Shown: piece by piece, positions 43,094 through 51,698 of the stretch
Position numbering within the stretch: position 1 is the first letter of the stretch
Layout: the number at the start of each line of letters is the position of its first letter
From: Streptomyces sp. NBC_00461
GTDB lineage: Bacteria > Actinomycetota > Actinomycetes > Streptomycetales > Streptomycetaceae
Direction of reading: 5' to 3'
Assembly (NCBI RefSeq): GCF_036013935.1
Contig: NZ_CP107902.1
Span: 8,093,001 to 8,157,000 of the forward strand
DNA: 64,000 nt
Notes under the pieces: generated by a model
Seen by the model: the letters and a program-made list of their open reading frames with translations, nothing else
Databases searched by the model: none
Told to the model about the DNA's origin: nothing
Program-made: the position numbers and the translations under genes

Positions 43094-44611
43094 ATGGCAC
43101 CAGAACCACCGCTGCTCAGCATGTCCGGCATCACCAAGTCGTTCCCCGGAGTCCGGGCCCTCGACGGCGTCGACCTCGACGTCCAGGCCGGTGAAGTGCA
43201 CTGTCTGCTCGGCCAGAACGGGGCAGGCAAGTCCACCCTGATCAAGGTCCTGTCCGGTGCCCACCAGCCCGACACCGGCTCCATCCGCTGGCGCGGCGAG
43301 GAGGCCACCCTCCGCTCGCCGATCGCCGCCATGCGCCTGGGCATCGCCACCATCTACCAGGAACTCGACCTGGTGGAGCACCTGTCCGTGGCCGAGAACG
43401 TCCACCTGGGCCATGAGCCGACGGCCGCCGGATTCGTCGTACGGAAGAAGGCCGCGAAGGCCTCAACAGCCAAGCTGCTCAAGCGACTTGGCCACCCGGA
43501 AATCGATCCCGCCCGTCTCGTCGGCGAGTTGTCGGCGGCCCAGCAGCAGATCGTGTCCATGGCCCGGGCACTCTCCCACGACGTACGACTCATCGTGATG
43601 GACGAGCCGTCCGCCGCCCTCGACCCGGACGAGGTCGACAACCTCTTCCGGATCGTCGGCGGCCTGACCGCCGAGGGCGTCGCCGTTGTCTACATCTCCC
43701 ACCGGCTGGAGGAGATCAGGCGCATCGGCGACCGCGTGACCGTCCTGAAGGACGGACGGGCCGTCGCGGGCGGGCTGCCCGCGAAGTCGACACCGACGCG
43801 CGAGGTCGTGGCACTCATGACGGGCCGGAACGTCGAGTACGTCTTCCCCGAGCGGCCGGCGTCGGCTCCCAGTGGGGCTCCGGTGCTGCAGGTCCAGGGG
43901 CTCGCCAGGCAGGGCGAGTTCGAACCCCTCGACCTGGAGCTCCAGCCAGGTGAGATCGTCGGTCTCGCCGGACTGGTCGGCTCCGGGCGCTCCGAGATCC
44001 TGGAGACGATCTACGGCGCCCGCAAGCCCACCGCCGGTCACGTCCGCGTCGACGGACGGGCGTTGCGGCCCGGAAGCGTACGCGCTGCCGTTCGCGCCGG
44101 GCTCGGACTCGCCCCCGAGGAACGCAAGGCGCAGGCCCTGCTGATGCTGGAAACCGTCACCCGCAACGTCTCGGTGTCCTCCATGTCCCGCTTCTCACAC
44201 GGAGGGTGGCTCGACCGGGGAGCCGAACTGGGGGCGGCGCGGGCCGCCACCCGCGAACTCTCGCTGCGGCCCGACGACCCGTCCGTGCCCGTGCGCACCC
44301 TGTCCGGCGGCAACCAGCAGAAGGCCGTACTCGCGCGCTGGCTGCTGCGCGGCTGCCGGGTGCTGCTCCTCGACGAGCCGACCCGCGGCGTCGACGTCGG
44401 CGCCCGCGCCGAGCTGTACGCGGTGATCCGCCGCCTCGCCGACGAGGGCCTGGCCGTGCTGCTGGTCTCCAGCGAGGTCCCCGAGGTGCTCGGCCTCGCC
44501 GACCGCGTGCTGGTCCTCCGCGAGGGCCGCGTCGTACACACCGCGCCCGCCCGCGAACTCGACGAACACCGCGTACTGGACCTCGTCATGGAAGGAAGTC
44601 CGGCGTCATGA
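43094..44611 (+). CDS. Sugar ABC transporter ATP-binding protein (RbsA-like)
   Basis: A 505-residue protein with two ABC domains, as in ribose/xylose/galactose importers. First Walker A LLGQNGAGKST, signature LSAAQQQIVSMARAL, Walker B VMDEPSAALD; the second half has a degenerate Walker A (GLVGSGRSE) and an intact signature LSGGNQQKAVLARWLL. Stop overlaps the permease start (ATGA, 44608-44611). Together with the permease and the binding protein it forms one importer under the ROK regulator. Confidence 0.95.
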   Translation: MAPEPPLLSMSGITKSFPGVRALDGVDLDVQAGEVHCLLGQNGAGKSTLIKVLSGAHQPDTGSIRWRGEEATLRSPIAAMRLGIATIYQELDLVEHLSVAENVHLGHEPTAAGFVVRKKAAKASTAKLLKRLGHPEIDPARLVGELSAAQQQIVSMARALSHDVRLIVMDEPSAALDPDEVDNLFRIVGGLTAEGVAVVYISHRLEEIRRIGDRVTVLKDGRAVAGGLPAKSTPTREVVALMTGRNVEYVFPERPASAPSGAPVLQVQGLARQGEFEPLDLELQPGEIVGLAGLVGSGRSEILETIYGARKPTAGHVRVDGRALRPGSVRAAVRAGLGLAPEERKAQALLMLETVTRNVSVSSMSRFSHGGWLDRGAELGAARAATRELSLRPDDPSVPVRTLSGGNQQKAVLARWLLRGCRVLLLDEPTRGVDVGARAELYAVIRRLADEGLAVLLVSSEVPEVLGLADRVLVLREGRVVHTAPARELDEHRVLDLVMEGSPAS

Positions 44612-45627
44612 CGCAGCATGCCTCCCCGCCACGGGACAACACCGACAAGGTGCCGTCGGTGGGCCAACCCCCCGTGTGGCGCGGTCTGTTCGCCCGCACC
44701 GACGTCCGCACCCTCTCCCTGCTGGGCGTCCTCGCCGCGCTGATCCTCATCGGCGGGATCACCAAACCCGACGAATTCCTCGACACCCGCAACCTCCAAC
44801 TCGTCCTCACCCAGGCCTCGGTGATCGGCGTCGTCACCGTCGGCATGACCTTCGTCATCACCTCCGGCGGCATTGACCTGTCGGTCGGCGCGATCGTCGC
44901 CCTCTCCTCCGTGTGGGCGACGACGGTGGCCACCCAGGAGTACGGCTTCGCGGGCATCCTCTTCACCGCGGTGCTCGTCGGCGTCGGCTGCGGCCTGGTC
45001 AACGGGCTGCTCGTCGCCTACGGCGGAATGGTGCCGTTCATCGCCACGCTCGCCATGCTGGCCTCGGCGCGCGGCCTCGCGCTGCAGATCACCGACGGCA
45101 AGACGCAGATCGTCACCATCACCGGCGTCCTCGACCTCGGTGAGCGCGACGCGTACGTGCTCGGCGTCCCGCCGCTCGTCATCGTCTTCGCGGTCGTGAC
45201 GATCATCGGCTGGCTGATCCTCAACCGCACCACCTTCGGCCGCCGCACCGTCGCCGTCGGCGGCAACGCGGAGGCCGCCCGGCTCGCCGGCATCGACGTA
45301 CGCCGCCAGCGCCTCTACCTCTACCTGCTGTCCGGGCTCTGCTGCGGCATCGCCGCCTTCCTGTTGATCATCCTGTCCGGCTCCGGCCAGAACACCAACG
45401 GCAACCTCTACGAACTCGACGCCATCGCCGCCGCGATCATCGGCGGCACGCTGCTCACCGGGGGGCGCGGCACCATCACCGGCTCCGTGCTCGGCGTCCT
45501 GATCTTCACCACGATCACCAACATCTTCGCCCTGAACAACCTGCAGAGCGACGTCCAGCAGATCGCCAAGGGCGCGATCATCGTGGCCGCCGTGCTGGTC
45601 CAGCGCCGTACCGCGAGCACGACCTGA
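44608..45627 (+). CDS. Sugar ABC transporter permease (RbsC-like)
   Basis: A 339-residue membrane protein from ATG 44608, with about nine to ten helices and the branched-chain/ribose permease signature (GMTFVITSGGIDLSVGAIVALSS; GGNAEAARLAGIDVRR; AAAIIGGTLLTGGRGT). It pairs with the ATPase upstream and the binding protein 17 bp downstream. Confidence 0.95.
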   Translation: MTQHASPPRDNTDKVPSVGQPPVWRGLFARTDVRTLSLLGVLAALILIGGITKPDEFLDTRNLQLVLTQASVIGVVTVGMTFVITSGGIDLSVGAIVALSSVWATTVATQEYGFAGILFTAVLVGVGCGLVNGLLVAYGGMVPFIATLAMLASARGLALQITDGKTQIVTITGVLDLGERDAYVLGVPPLVIVFAVVTIIGWLILNRTTFGRRTVAVGGNAEAARLAGIDVRRQRLYLYLLSGLCCGIAAFLLIILSGSGQNTNGNLYELDAIAAAIIGGTLLTGGRGTITGSVLGVLIFTTITNIFALNNLQSDVQQIAKGAIIVAAVLVQRRTASTT

Positions 45628-45644
45628 GGAAAGGGTCAGTCCCC

Positions 45645-45716
45645 ATGTCACATTCCACCGGTAGCGCCATGTCGCCCACCACTCGTGGTGCCATGTCGCA
45701 TTCCACAAGTCGCCGA
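45645..45716 (+). repeat. 24-bp in-frame tandem triplication at a start codon
   Basis: Three units, each starting ATG, encode MSHSTGSA, MSPTTRGA and MSHSTSRR at the beginning of the binding-protein gene. The codons are also less GC-biased than the rest of the gene. Confidence 0.85.
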
Positions 45717-46733
45717 GGGCTGCTCTTCGGGACCGCAGCCGTCTCTGCCACCGCCTTCCTCGCAGGTTGCACGAGTAACGACGCCAAGGACGAGAAGCCG
45801 GCCGCGGGCGACCAGTCGGCCGCCGACGACAAGCCGGGCAAGCACGTCACCATCGGCTTCGCCGGCCCGCAGGCCGACCACGGCTGGCTCAACGCGATCA
45901 ACGACAACGCCAGGAGCCGCGCAAAGAAGTACTCCGACGTCACCCTGGAGAGCACCGAGGGCTCGAACGACACGGCCGCGCAGATCGGCCAGATCGAGAC
46001 CCTCATCAACAAGAAGGTCGACGTCCTGGTCGTGCTGCCCGCCGACGGCAAGGCTCTCACCCAGGTCGGACTCAAGGCGATGCGCGCCGGCATCCCCGTC
46101 GTCAACCTCGACCGGATCTTCAACTCCCCGCAGGCGTACCGCTGCTGGATCGGCGGCGACAACTACGGCATGGGTCTCAACGCCGGCACGTACATCGGCG
46201 AGAAGCTCAAGGACAAGAAGGGCGCCAAGGTCATCGAACTGGCCGGCCTCGACAACCTGGAGCTGACCAAGCAGCGCACCCAGGGCTTCGACGACGCCCT
46301 GAAGAACTACCCCAACATCAAGAAGGTGGCCCGTCAGGCGGCCGAGTTCACCGTCGAGTCGGGGCAGGCCAAGATGGCCCAACTCCTCCAGGCGCAACCC
46401 ACGTTCGACGCCCTGTGGAACCACGACGACGACCAGGGCGTGGGCGCGCTGCGCGCCATCGAGCAGGCCGGCCGCGACGGCTTCCTGATGGTCGGCGGCG
46501 CGGGCGCGCTGTCCGCGTTCCAGGCCATCAAGCAGGACAACGGCGTCCTGAAGGCGACCGTCCTGTACCCGCCGTCGATGGCCGCCTCCGCGATCGACCT
46601 CGCCCGGGCGCTCGGCCAGAGCAAGGGGATCAGCGGCCTCGCCGAGTTCGAGATCCCCGGCTCGCTGACCCTCTATTCAGCCGTCGTCGACAAGGACAAC
46701 GTCGACCAGTACATGCCGACGGGCTTCCGCTGA
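45645..46733 (+). CDS. Tat-type lipoprotein, sugar ABC substrate-binding protein
   Basis: A 362-residue periplasmic-binding-protein-like-I domain protein (VTIGFAGPQADHGWLNAINDNA, DVLVVLPADGKAL, LWNHDDDQGVGALRAIEQAG). The signal has twin arginines and a lipobox (SRRGLLFGTAAVSATAFLAGC). The start is ambiguous: three 24-bp repeats each begin with ATG (45645, 45669, 45693). The third would give the most ordinary leader; the first has AGGAAAGG upstream. It binds the imported sugar of the ROK-controlled operon. Confidence 0.92.
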   Translation: MSHSTGSAMSPTTRGAMSHSTSRRGLLFGTAAVSATAFLAGCTSNDAKDEKPAAGDQSAADDKPGKHVTIGFAGPQADHGWLNAINDNARSRAKKYSDVTLESTEGSNDTAAQIGQIETLINKKVDVLVVLPADGKALTQVGLKAMRAGIPVVNLDRIFNSPQAYRCWIGGDNYGMGLNAGTYIGEKLKDKKGAKVIELAGLDNLELTKQRTQGFDDALKNYPNIKKVARQAAEFTVESGQAKMAQLLQAQPTFDALWNHDDDQGVGALRAIEQAGRDGFLMVGGAGALSAFQAIKQDNGVLKATVLYPPSMAASAIDLARALGQSKGISGLAEFEIPGSLTLYSAVVDKDNVDQYMPTGFR

Positions 46734-46792
46734 CAGATCCCGCCCCGCACCCCCCACGGCGCCAACACGACCAGGACGAGGAGGACATCCGC

Positions 46793-48001
46793 ATGGGACA
46801 GCCCCAGCAGTCGGACGGATCGGAGGGCGGGAAGCCGCCACTGCGCGTCGGCATGGTCGGCTACGCCTTCATGGGCGCCGCCCACTCCCAGGGCTGGCGC
46901 ACCGTGGGCCGCGCCTTCGACCTGCCACTCCGCCCGGTCCTCGCCGCGATCTGCGGACGTGACGCGGACGCCGTGCGCCGGGCCGCCGTCCGGCACGGGT
47001 GGGCGGCGACCGAGACCGACTGGCGGGCCCTGATCGAACGGGACGACGTCGACCTCGTCGACATCTGCACCCCCGGCGACAGTCACGCGGAGATCGCCCT
47101 CGCCGCGCTCGCCGCCGGCAAGCACGTACTGTGCGAGAAGCCTCTGGCCAACACGGTCGACGAGGCCGCGGCGATGACCGAGGCTGCCGAAGTCGCTTAT
47201 CGACGTGGCCAGTTGGCAATGGTCGGCTTCAACTACCGGCGCCTGCCCGCCACCGCGCTGGCCCGGAACATGGTCGCCGAGGGCAGGCTCGGCCCCCTGC
47301 GGCACGTGAGGGTGACGTACCTTCAGGACTGGCTCGTGGACCCGCAGTTCCCGCTCACCTGGCGACTGCGCAAGGAACTGGCCGGCTCGGGCTCGCTCGG
47401 GGACCTGGGCGCACACATCGTCGACCTCGCGCAGTACCTGGCGGGGGAGACGCTGACGGGGGTCTCCGCCCTGACGGAGACCTTCGTACGGGAACGCCCC
47501 CTGCCCGTCGGCGCCACCAGCGGCCTGTCCGCCGTCTCGTCCGCCGGCACCGGACCGGTCACCGTCGACGACGCCGCCCTGTTCACCGGCCGCTTCACCT
47601 CCGGCGCCCTGGCCTCCTTCGAGGCGACGCGCTACGCGACCGGCCGCAAGAACGCCCTGCGCATCGAACTCAACGGCGAGCACGGCTCGTTGGCCTTCGA
47701 TCTGGAGCGCCTCAACGAACTGTCGTACCACGACGGTACGGAGCCCGGAACGCACGCCGGCTTCCGCCGCATCCTCGTCACCGAACCCGACCACCCGTAC
47801 ATGGACGCCTGGTGGCCGCCGGGGCACGGTCTCGGCTACGAGCACAGCTTCGTCCACCAAGCCCGCGACCTGGTCCACGCGATCGCCGAGGGCGGGCAAC
47901 CGGAACCCTCCTTCGCGGACGGGCTGCAGGTGCAGCGCGTGCTGGCCGCGGTGGAGGAGAGCGCCGAGAAGAACTCCGTGTACACGCCCATAACCGTCTG
48001 A
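46793..48001 (+). CDS. Gfo/Idh/MocA-family oxidoreductase
   Basis: A 402-residue protein from ATG 46793 (GAGGAGGAC upstream). Rossmann start RVGMVGYAFMGAAHSQGW, HVLCEKPLANT with the family EKP, GFNYRRLPA, and DLGAHIVDLAQYLAGE with the catalytic-region His. The family oxidises or reduces sugar hydroxyls, often at C3, with bound NAD(H). Position after an ABC importer and before a TIM-barrel isomerase suggests processing of the imported sugar. Confidence 0.92.
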   Translation: MGQPQQSDGSEGGKPPLRVGMVGYAFMGAAHSQGWRTVGRAFDLPLRPVLAAICGRDADAVRRAAVRHGWAATETDWRALIERDDVDLVDICTPGDSHAEIALAALAAGKHVLCEKPLANTVDEAAAMTEAAEVAYRRGQLAMVGFNYRRLPATALARNMVAEGRLGPLRHVRVTYLQDWLVDPQFPLTWRLRKELAGSGSLGDLGAHIVDLAQYLAGETLTGVSALTETFVRERPLPVGATSGLSAVSSAGTGPVTVDDAALFTGRFTSGALASFEATRYATGRKNALRIELNGEHGSLAFDLERLNELSYHDGTEPGTHAGFRRILVTEPDHPYMDAWWPPGHGLGYEHSFVHQARDLVHAIAEGGQPEPSFADGLQVQRVLAAVEESAEKNSVYTPITV

Positions 48002-48016
48002 GGAGGGTTCAGGAGA

Positions 48017-49015
48017 ATGCCGCGTCAGTTCACGCTCTTCACCGGCCAGTGGGCCGACCTGCCACTCGAAGAAGTCTGCCGCCTGGCCCGCGACTTCGGC
48101 TACGACGGCCTCGAACTCGCCTGCTGGGGAGACCACTTCGAGGTCGACAAGGCGCTCGCGGACCCTGCGTACATCGACTCCAGGAAGCAACTGCTGGACA
48201 AGTACGGCCTCAAGTGCTGGGCCGTCTCCAACCACCTGACCGGCCAGGCGGTGTGCGACGCGATCATCGACGAACGCCATCAGGCCATCCTGCCGGGCGA
48301 GGTGTGGGGCGACGGAGACCCGGAAGGAGTCCGGCGACGGGCGGCACAGCGCATGCAGGACACCGCGCGGGCCGCGGCCGCCTTCGGTGTCGACACCGTC
48401 ATCGGCTTCACCGGCTCCGCCATCTGGCACCTGGTCGCCATGTTCCCGCCCGCCCCCCAGGCGATGATCGAGCGCGGCTACGAGGACTTCGCGGAACGCT
48501 GGAACCCGATCCTGGACGTCTTCGACCAGGAGGGCGTGCGGTTCGCCCACGAGGTCCACCCGAGCGAGATCGCCTACGACTACTGGACAACTCACCGCGC
48601 CCTGGAGGCAGTTGGCGGCCGCCCCGCCTTCGGTCTGAACTTCGACCCCTCGCACTTCGTGTGGCAGGACCTCGACCCGGTCGGCTTCCTGTGGGACTTC
48701 CGCGACCGGATCTACCACGTGGACTGCAAGGAGGCCCGCAAGCGTCTCGACGGCCGCAACGGCCGTCTCGGCTCCCACCTGCCGTGGGGCGACCCGCGCC
48801 GGGGCTGGGACTTCGTGTCCGCGGGACACGGTGACGTCCCCTGGGAGGACGTCTTCCGGATGCTGCGGTCCATCGACTACCAGGGCCCCGTCTCCGTGGA
48901 GTGGGAGGACGCCGGCATGGACCGGCTCCAGGGCGCCCCCGAAGCCCTCACCCGCCTGAAGGCGTACGACTTCGAGCCGCCGTCGGCCTCCTTCGACGCC
49001 GCGTTCGGCAACTGA
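48017..49015 (+). CDS. TIM-barrel sugar phosphate isomerase/epimerase family protein
   Basis: A 332-residue AP_endonuc_2/xylose-isomerase-like barrel from ATG 48017 (AGGAGGGTTCAGGAGA upstream). Metal ligands can be read as the Glu in [13 protein letters not shown], the Asp/His in [17 protein letters not shown] and the Glu in VSVEWED. Such proteins epimerise or cleave keto-sugars, and in 3-keto-glycoside clusters work with Gfo/Idh and DUF1080 proteins. The gene is 15 bp after the Gfo/Idh stop. No signal peptide. Confidence 0.9.
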   Translation: MPRQFTLFTGQWADLPLEEVCRLARDFGYDGLELACWGDHFEVDKALADPAYIDSRKQLLDKYGLKCWAVSNHLTGQAVCDAIIDERHQAILPGEVWGDGDPEGVRRRAAQRMQDTARAAAAFGVDTVIGFTGSAIWHLVAMFPPAPQAMIERGYEDFAERWNPILDVFDQEGVRFAHEVHPSEIAYDYWTTHRALEAVGGRPAFGLNFDPSHFVWQDLDPVGFLWDFRDRIYHVDCKEARKRLDGRNGRLGSHLPWGDPRRGWDFVSAGHGDVPWEDVFRMLRSIDYQGPVSVEWEDAGMDRLQGAPEALTRLKAYDFEPPSASFDAAFGN

Positions 49016-49092
49016 TCTTCCTGGACCGGTAACTGATCTTCCTGGACCGGCAACTCGTCTTTCAGGAGCGGCAAGGGATCTTCCTGGCGATA
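49009..49092 (+). repeat. 21-bp tandem repeat, four units, starting on a stop codon
   Basis: Units at 49009, 49030, 49051 and 49072. Units 1 and 2 (CAACTGATCTTCCTGGACCG type) differ at one base; units 3 and 4 are degenerate. The first copy contains the last codons and TGA of the isomerase gene. The remaining gap to 49180 holds the upstream region of the next gene. Confidence 0.92.
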
Positions 49093-49179
49093 TGTGACTG
49101 TTCGTCAGTTCTCCGGGATGACGGCGCATCCCGGCGCACCGCACCCGCCCGTACAACCGGCCCCTTACTGGAGGCATTC

Positions 49180-51684
49180 GTGCACGGGAACACCAGCAAC
49201 ACCAGCACCGACAGAATCGAGACCCACAGACGCCGCTTCCGCAGAGCCGTCGCCCTCCTCGGCGGCGCGCTCCTCGCGGGCGCATCCCTCACCTTCACGG
49301 CGCCTCAGGCCGGCGCAGCCGTCGCCGACCCGGGAGCCGCACCGGCGGCAGCCGCCGCCGAGGACTTCCAGCAGGTCACCCTCGCCAAGGGCGAACCGGA
49401 GGTCGGCGAGCCCATGTCGCTCGCAGTCCTCCCCGACCGCTCGGTCCTGCACACCTCGCGGGACGGCGAACTCCGGCTGACGGACGCCGCGGGCAACACG
49501 CGGCTGATCGGCAAGCTGAACGTCTACTCCCACGACGAGGAGGGCCTCCAAGGGGTCGGCGTCGACCCGGACTTCGCGACCAACCGCGCCATCTACCTCT
49601 ACTACGCGCCCCCGTTGGACACCCCCGCCGGTGACGCCCCGGAGACCGGCAGCCGGGCCGACTTCGCGCCCTTCGACGGCGTCAACCGTCTCTCCCGCTT
49701 CGTCCTGAAGGCCGACGGCACCCTCGACGCGGCGAGCGAGAGGAAGGTCCTGGACATTCCGGCCTCCCGCGGGCTGTGCTGCCACGTCGGCGGCGACATC
49801 GACTTCGACGCGGCGGGCAACCTGTACCTGTCGACGGGCGACGACACCAACCCCTTCCAGTCGGACGGCTACAGCCCCCTAGACGAACGCGCCGAGCGCA
49901 ACCCCGCCTTCGACGCCCAGCGTTCGGCCGGCAACACCAACGACCTGCGCGGCAAGATCCTGCGTATCAAGGTCGGCGCCGACGGCTCGTACAGCGTCCC
50001 CGACGGCAACCTCTTCGCGCCCGGCACGGACAGGACGCGGCCCGAGATCTACGCGATGGGCTTCCGCAACCCGTTCCGCTTCAGCGTCGACAAGAAGACC
50101 GGCATCCTCTACGTCGGTGACTATGGCCCCGACGCCGGCGCCGCCGACCCTGCCCGCGGACCCGCCGGCCAGGTCGAGTTCGCGCGGGTGACCGGCCCCG
50201 GCAACTTCGGCTGGCCGTACTGCACCGGCGCCAACGACGCCTACGTGGACTACGACTTCGCGACCAAGACGTCCGGCGACTCGTTCGACTGCAGCGCGCC
50301 GAAGAACAACTCCCCGCACAACACCGGCCTCACCGACCTGCCCCCGGCCCAGCCCGCCTGGATCCCCTACAACGGCCCGTCCGTACCGGAGTTCGGCGAC
50401 GGCTCCGAGTCCCCGATGGGCGGCCCGGTCTACCACTACGACGCCTCGCTCGACTCGCCGGTCAAGTTCCCCGAGGCCTACGACGGCAACTTCTTCGCCG
50501 GAGAGTTCGGCCGCCGCTGGATCAAGCGGATCGCCGCCGACGGCAGCGGAAACGTCCAGTCGATCAACGCCTTCCCCTGGACCGGCACCCAGGTGATGGA
50601 CATGGCCTTCGGCCCCGACGGCGCGCTGTACGTCCTCGACTACGGCACCGCGTGGTTCGGCGGCGACGAGCACTCGGGCCTGTACCGCATCGAGAACGCG
50701 ACCGACGGCCACTCGCCGGTTCCGCAGGCGGCGGCGAGCAGGACCTCCGGGCAGGCCCCGCTGAAGGTGCAGTTCTCCTCCGAGGGCTCGACCGACCAGG
50801 ACGGCGACGCCCTCACCTACAGCTGGGACTTCGGCGACGGCGGCAGGTCGACGGCGGCTGACCCGACGTACAAGTACAAGAAGAACGGCACCTACACGGC
50901 GACCCTGACCGCCAAGGACCCCACCGGCCGCACCGGCAGCGCGAGCGTGCAGATCGTCGTCGGCAACACCGCGCCCAAGGTGATGCTCGAACTCCCCAAG
51001 GACGGGCAGCTGTTCAGCTTCGGCGACGCCGTCCCGTTCAAGGTACGGGTTACCGACCCCGAGGACGGCACGGCCGTCGACTGCTCCAAGGTCAAGGTCA
51101 ACTTCATCCTCGGCCACGACACCCACGGCCACCCGCAGACCTCCGCGAGCGGCTGCACCGGCACCATCCAGACGAGCGCCGACGGCGGCCACGACGAGGA
51201 CGCCAACATCTTCGGAGTCCTCGACGCCGAGTACACCGACAGCGGAGGCGGCGGCCAGGCCCCGCTCACCTCGCACGACCAGAGCGTCCTCGAACCCAGG
51301 CACCGCCAGGCCGAGCACTTCGGCAACGGCTCCGGCGTCTCCGTCATCACCAAGGACACCGCGCACGGCGGCAGGACCGTCGGCGACATCGACAACGGCG
51401 ACTGGATCTCCTTCACGCCGTACGTGTTGAGCAACGCGAAGAAGATCACCGCGCGCATCGCGTCGGGCGGCGCGGGCGGCACCCTGGAAGTCCGGGCGGG
51501 CTCGTCCACCGGCACCCTGCTGGGCAAGGCGACCGTCCCCGTGACCGGCGGCTGGGAGACCTTCCAGGACGTCAGGGCCGACCTGTCCCGCGCACCGAGG
51601 GGCACGACCACCCTCTACCTGGTGTTCAAGGGCGGATCCGGCGCGCTCTTCGACGTGGACGACTTCACCTTCACGACCGGCTGA
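49180..51684 (+). CDS. Secreted PQQ-type sugar dehydrogenase with PKD and CBM6-like domains
   Basis: An 834-residue protein from GTG 49180 (GGAGG, 6-nt spacer). Signal peptide to about residue 47. Residues about 60-510: glucose/sorbosone dehydrogenase propeller with MSLAVLPDRSVLHTSRDGEL, the PQQ-site His region CCHVGGDIDFDAAGNLYLS and GFRNPFRFSVD. Residues about 515-605: PKD domain (YSWDFGDGG). C-terminal part: CBM6-like (AEHFGNGSGVSV... FDVDDFTF). It belongs to the broad PQQ-dependent family; whether it truly binds PQQ is inferred. It is followed after 14 bp by the ThuA-DUF1080 gene. Confidence 0.87.
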   Translation: MHGNTSNTSTDRIETHRRRFRRAVALLGGALLAGASLTFTAPQAGAAVADPGAAPAAAAAEDFQQVTLAKGEPEVGEPMSLAVLPDRSVLHTSRDGELRLTDAAGNTRLIGKLNVYSHDEEGLQGVGVDPDFATNRAIYLYYAPPLDTPAGDAPETGSRADFAPFDGVNRLSRFVLKADGTLDAASERKVLDIPASRGLCCHVGGDIDFDAAGNLYLSTGDDTNPFQSDGYSPLDERAERNPAFDAQRSAGNTNDLRGKILRIKVGADGSYSVPDGNLFAPGTDRTRPEIYAMGFRNPFRFSVDKKTGILYVGDYGPDAGAADPARGPAGQVEFARVTGPGNFGWPYCTGANDAYVDYDFATKTSGDSFDCSAPKNNSPHNTGLTDLPPAQPAWIPYNGPSVPEFGDGSESPMGGPVYHYDASLDSPVKFPEAYDGNFFAGEFGRRWIKRIAADGSGNVQSINAFPWTGTQVMDMAFGPDGALYVLDYGTAWFGGDEHSGLYRIENATDGHSPVPQAAASRTSGQAPLKVQFSSEGSTDQDGDALTYSWDFGDGGRSTAADPTYKYKKNGTYTATLTAKDPTGRTGSASVQIVVGNTAPKVMLELPKDGQLFSFGDAVPFKVRVTDPEDGTAVDCSKVKVNFILGHDTHGHPQTSASGCTGTIQTSADGGHDEDANIFGVLDAEYTDSGGGGQAPLTSHDQSVLEPRHRQAEHFGNGSGVSVITKDTAHGGRTVGDIDNGDWISFTPYVLSNAKKITARIASGGAGGTLEVRAGSSTGTLLGKATVPVTGGWETFQDVRADLSRAPRGTTTLYLVFKGGSGALFDVDDFTFTTG

Positions 51685-51698
51685 GAGGAGGGAACGTG

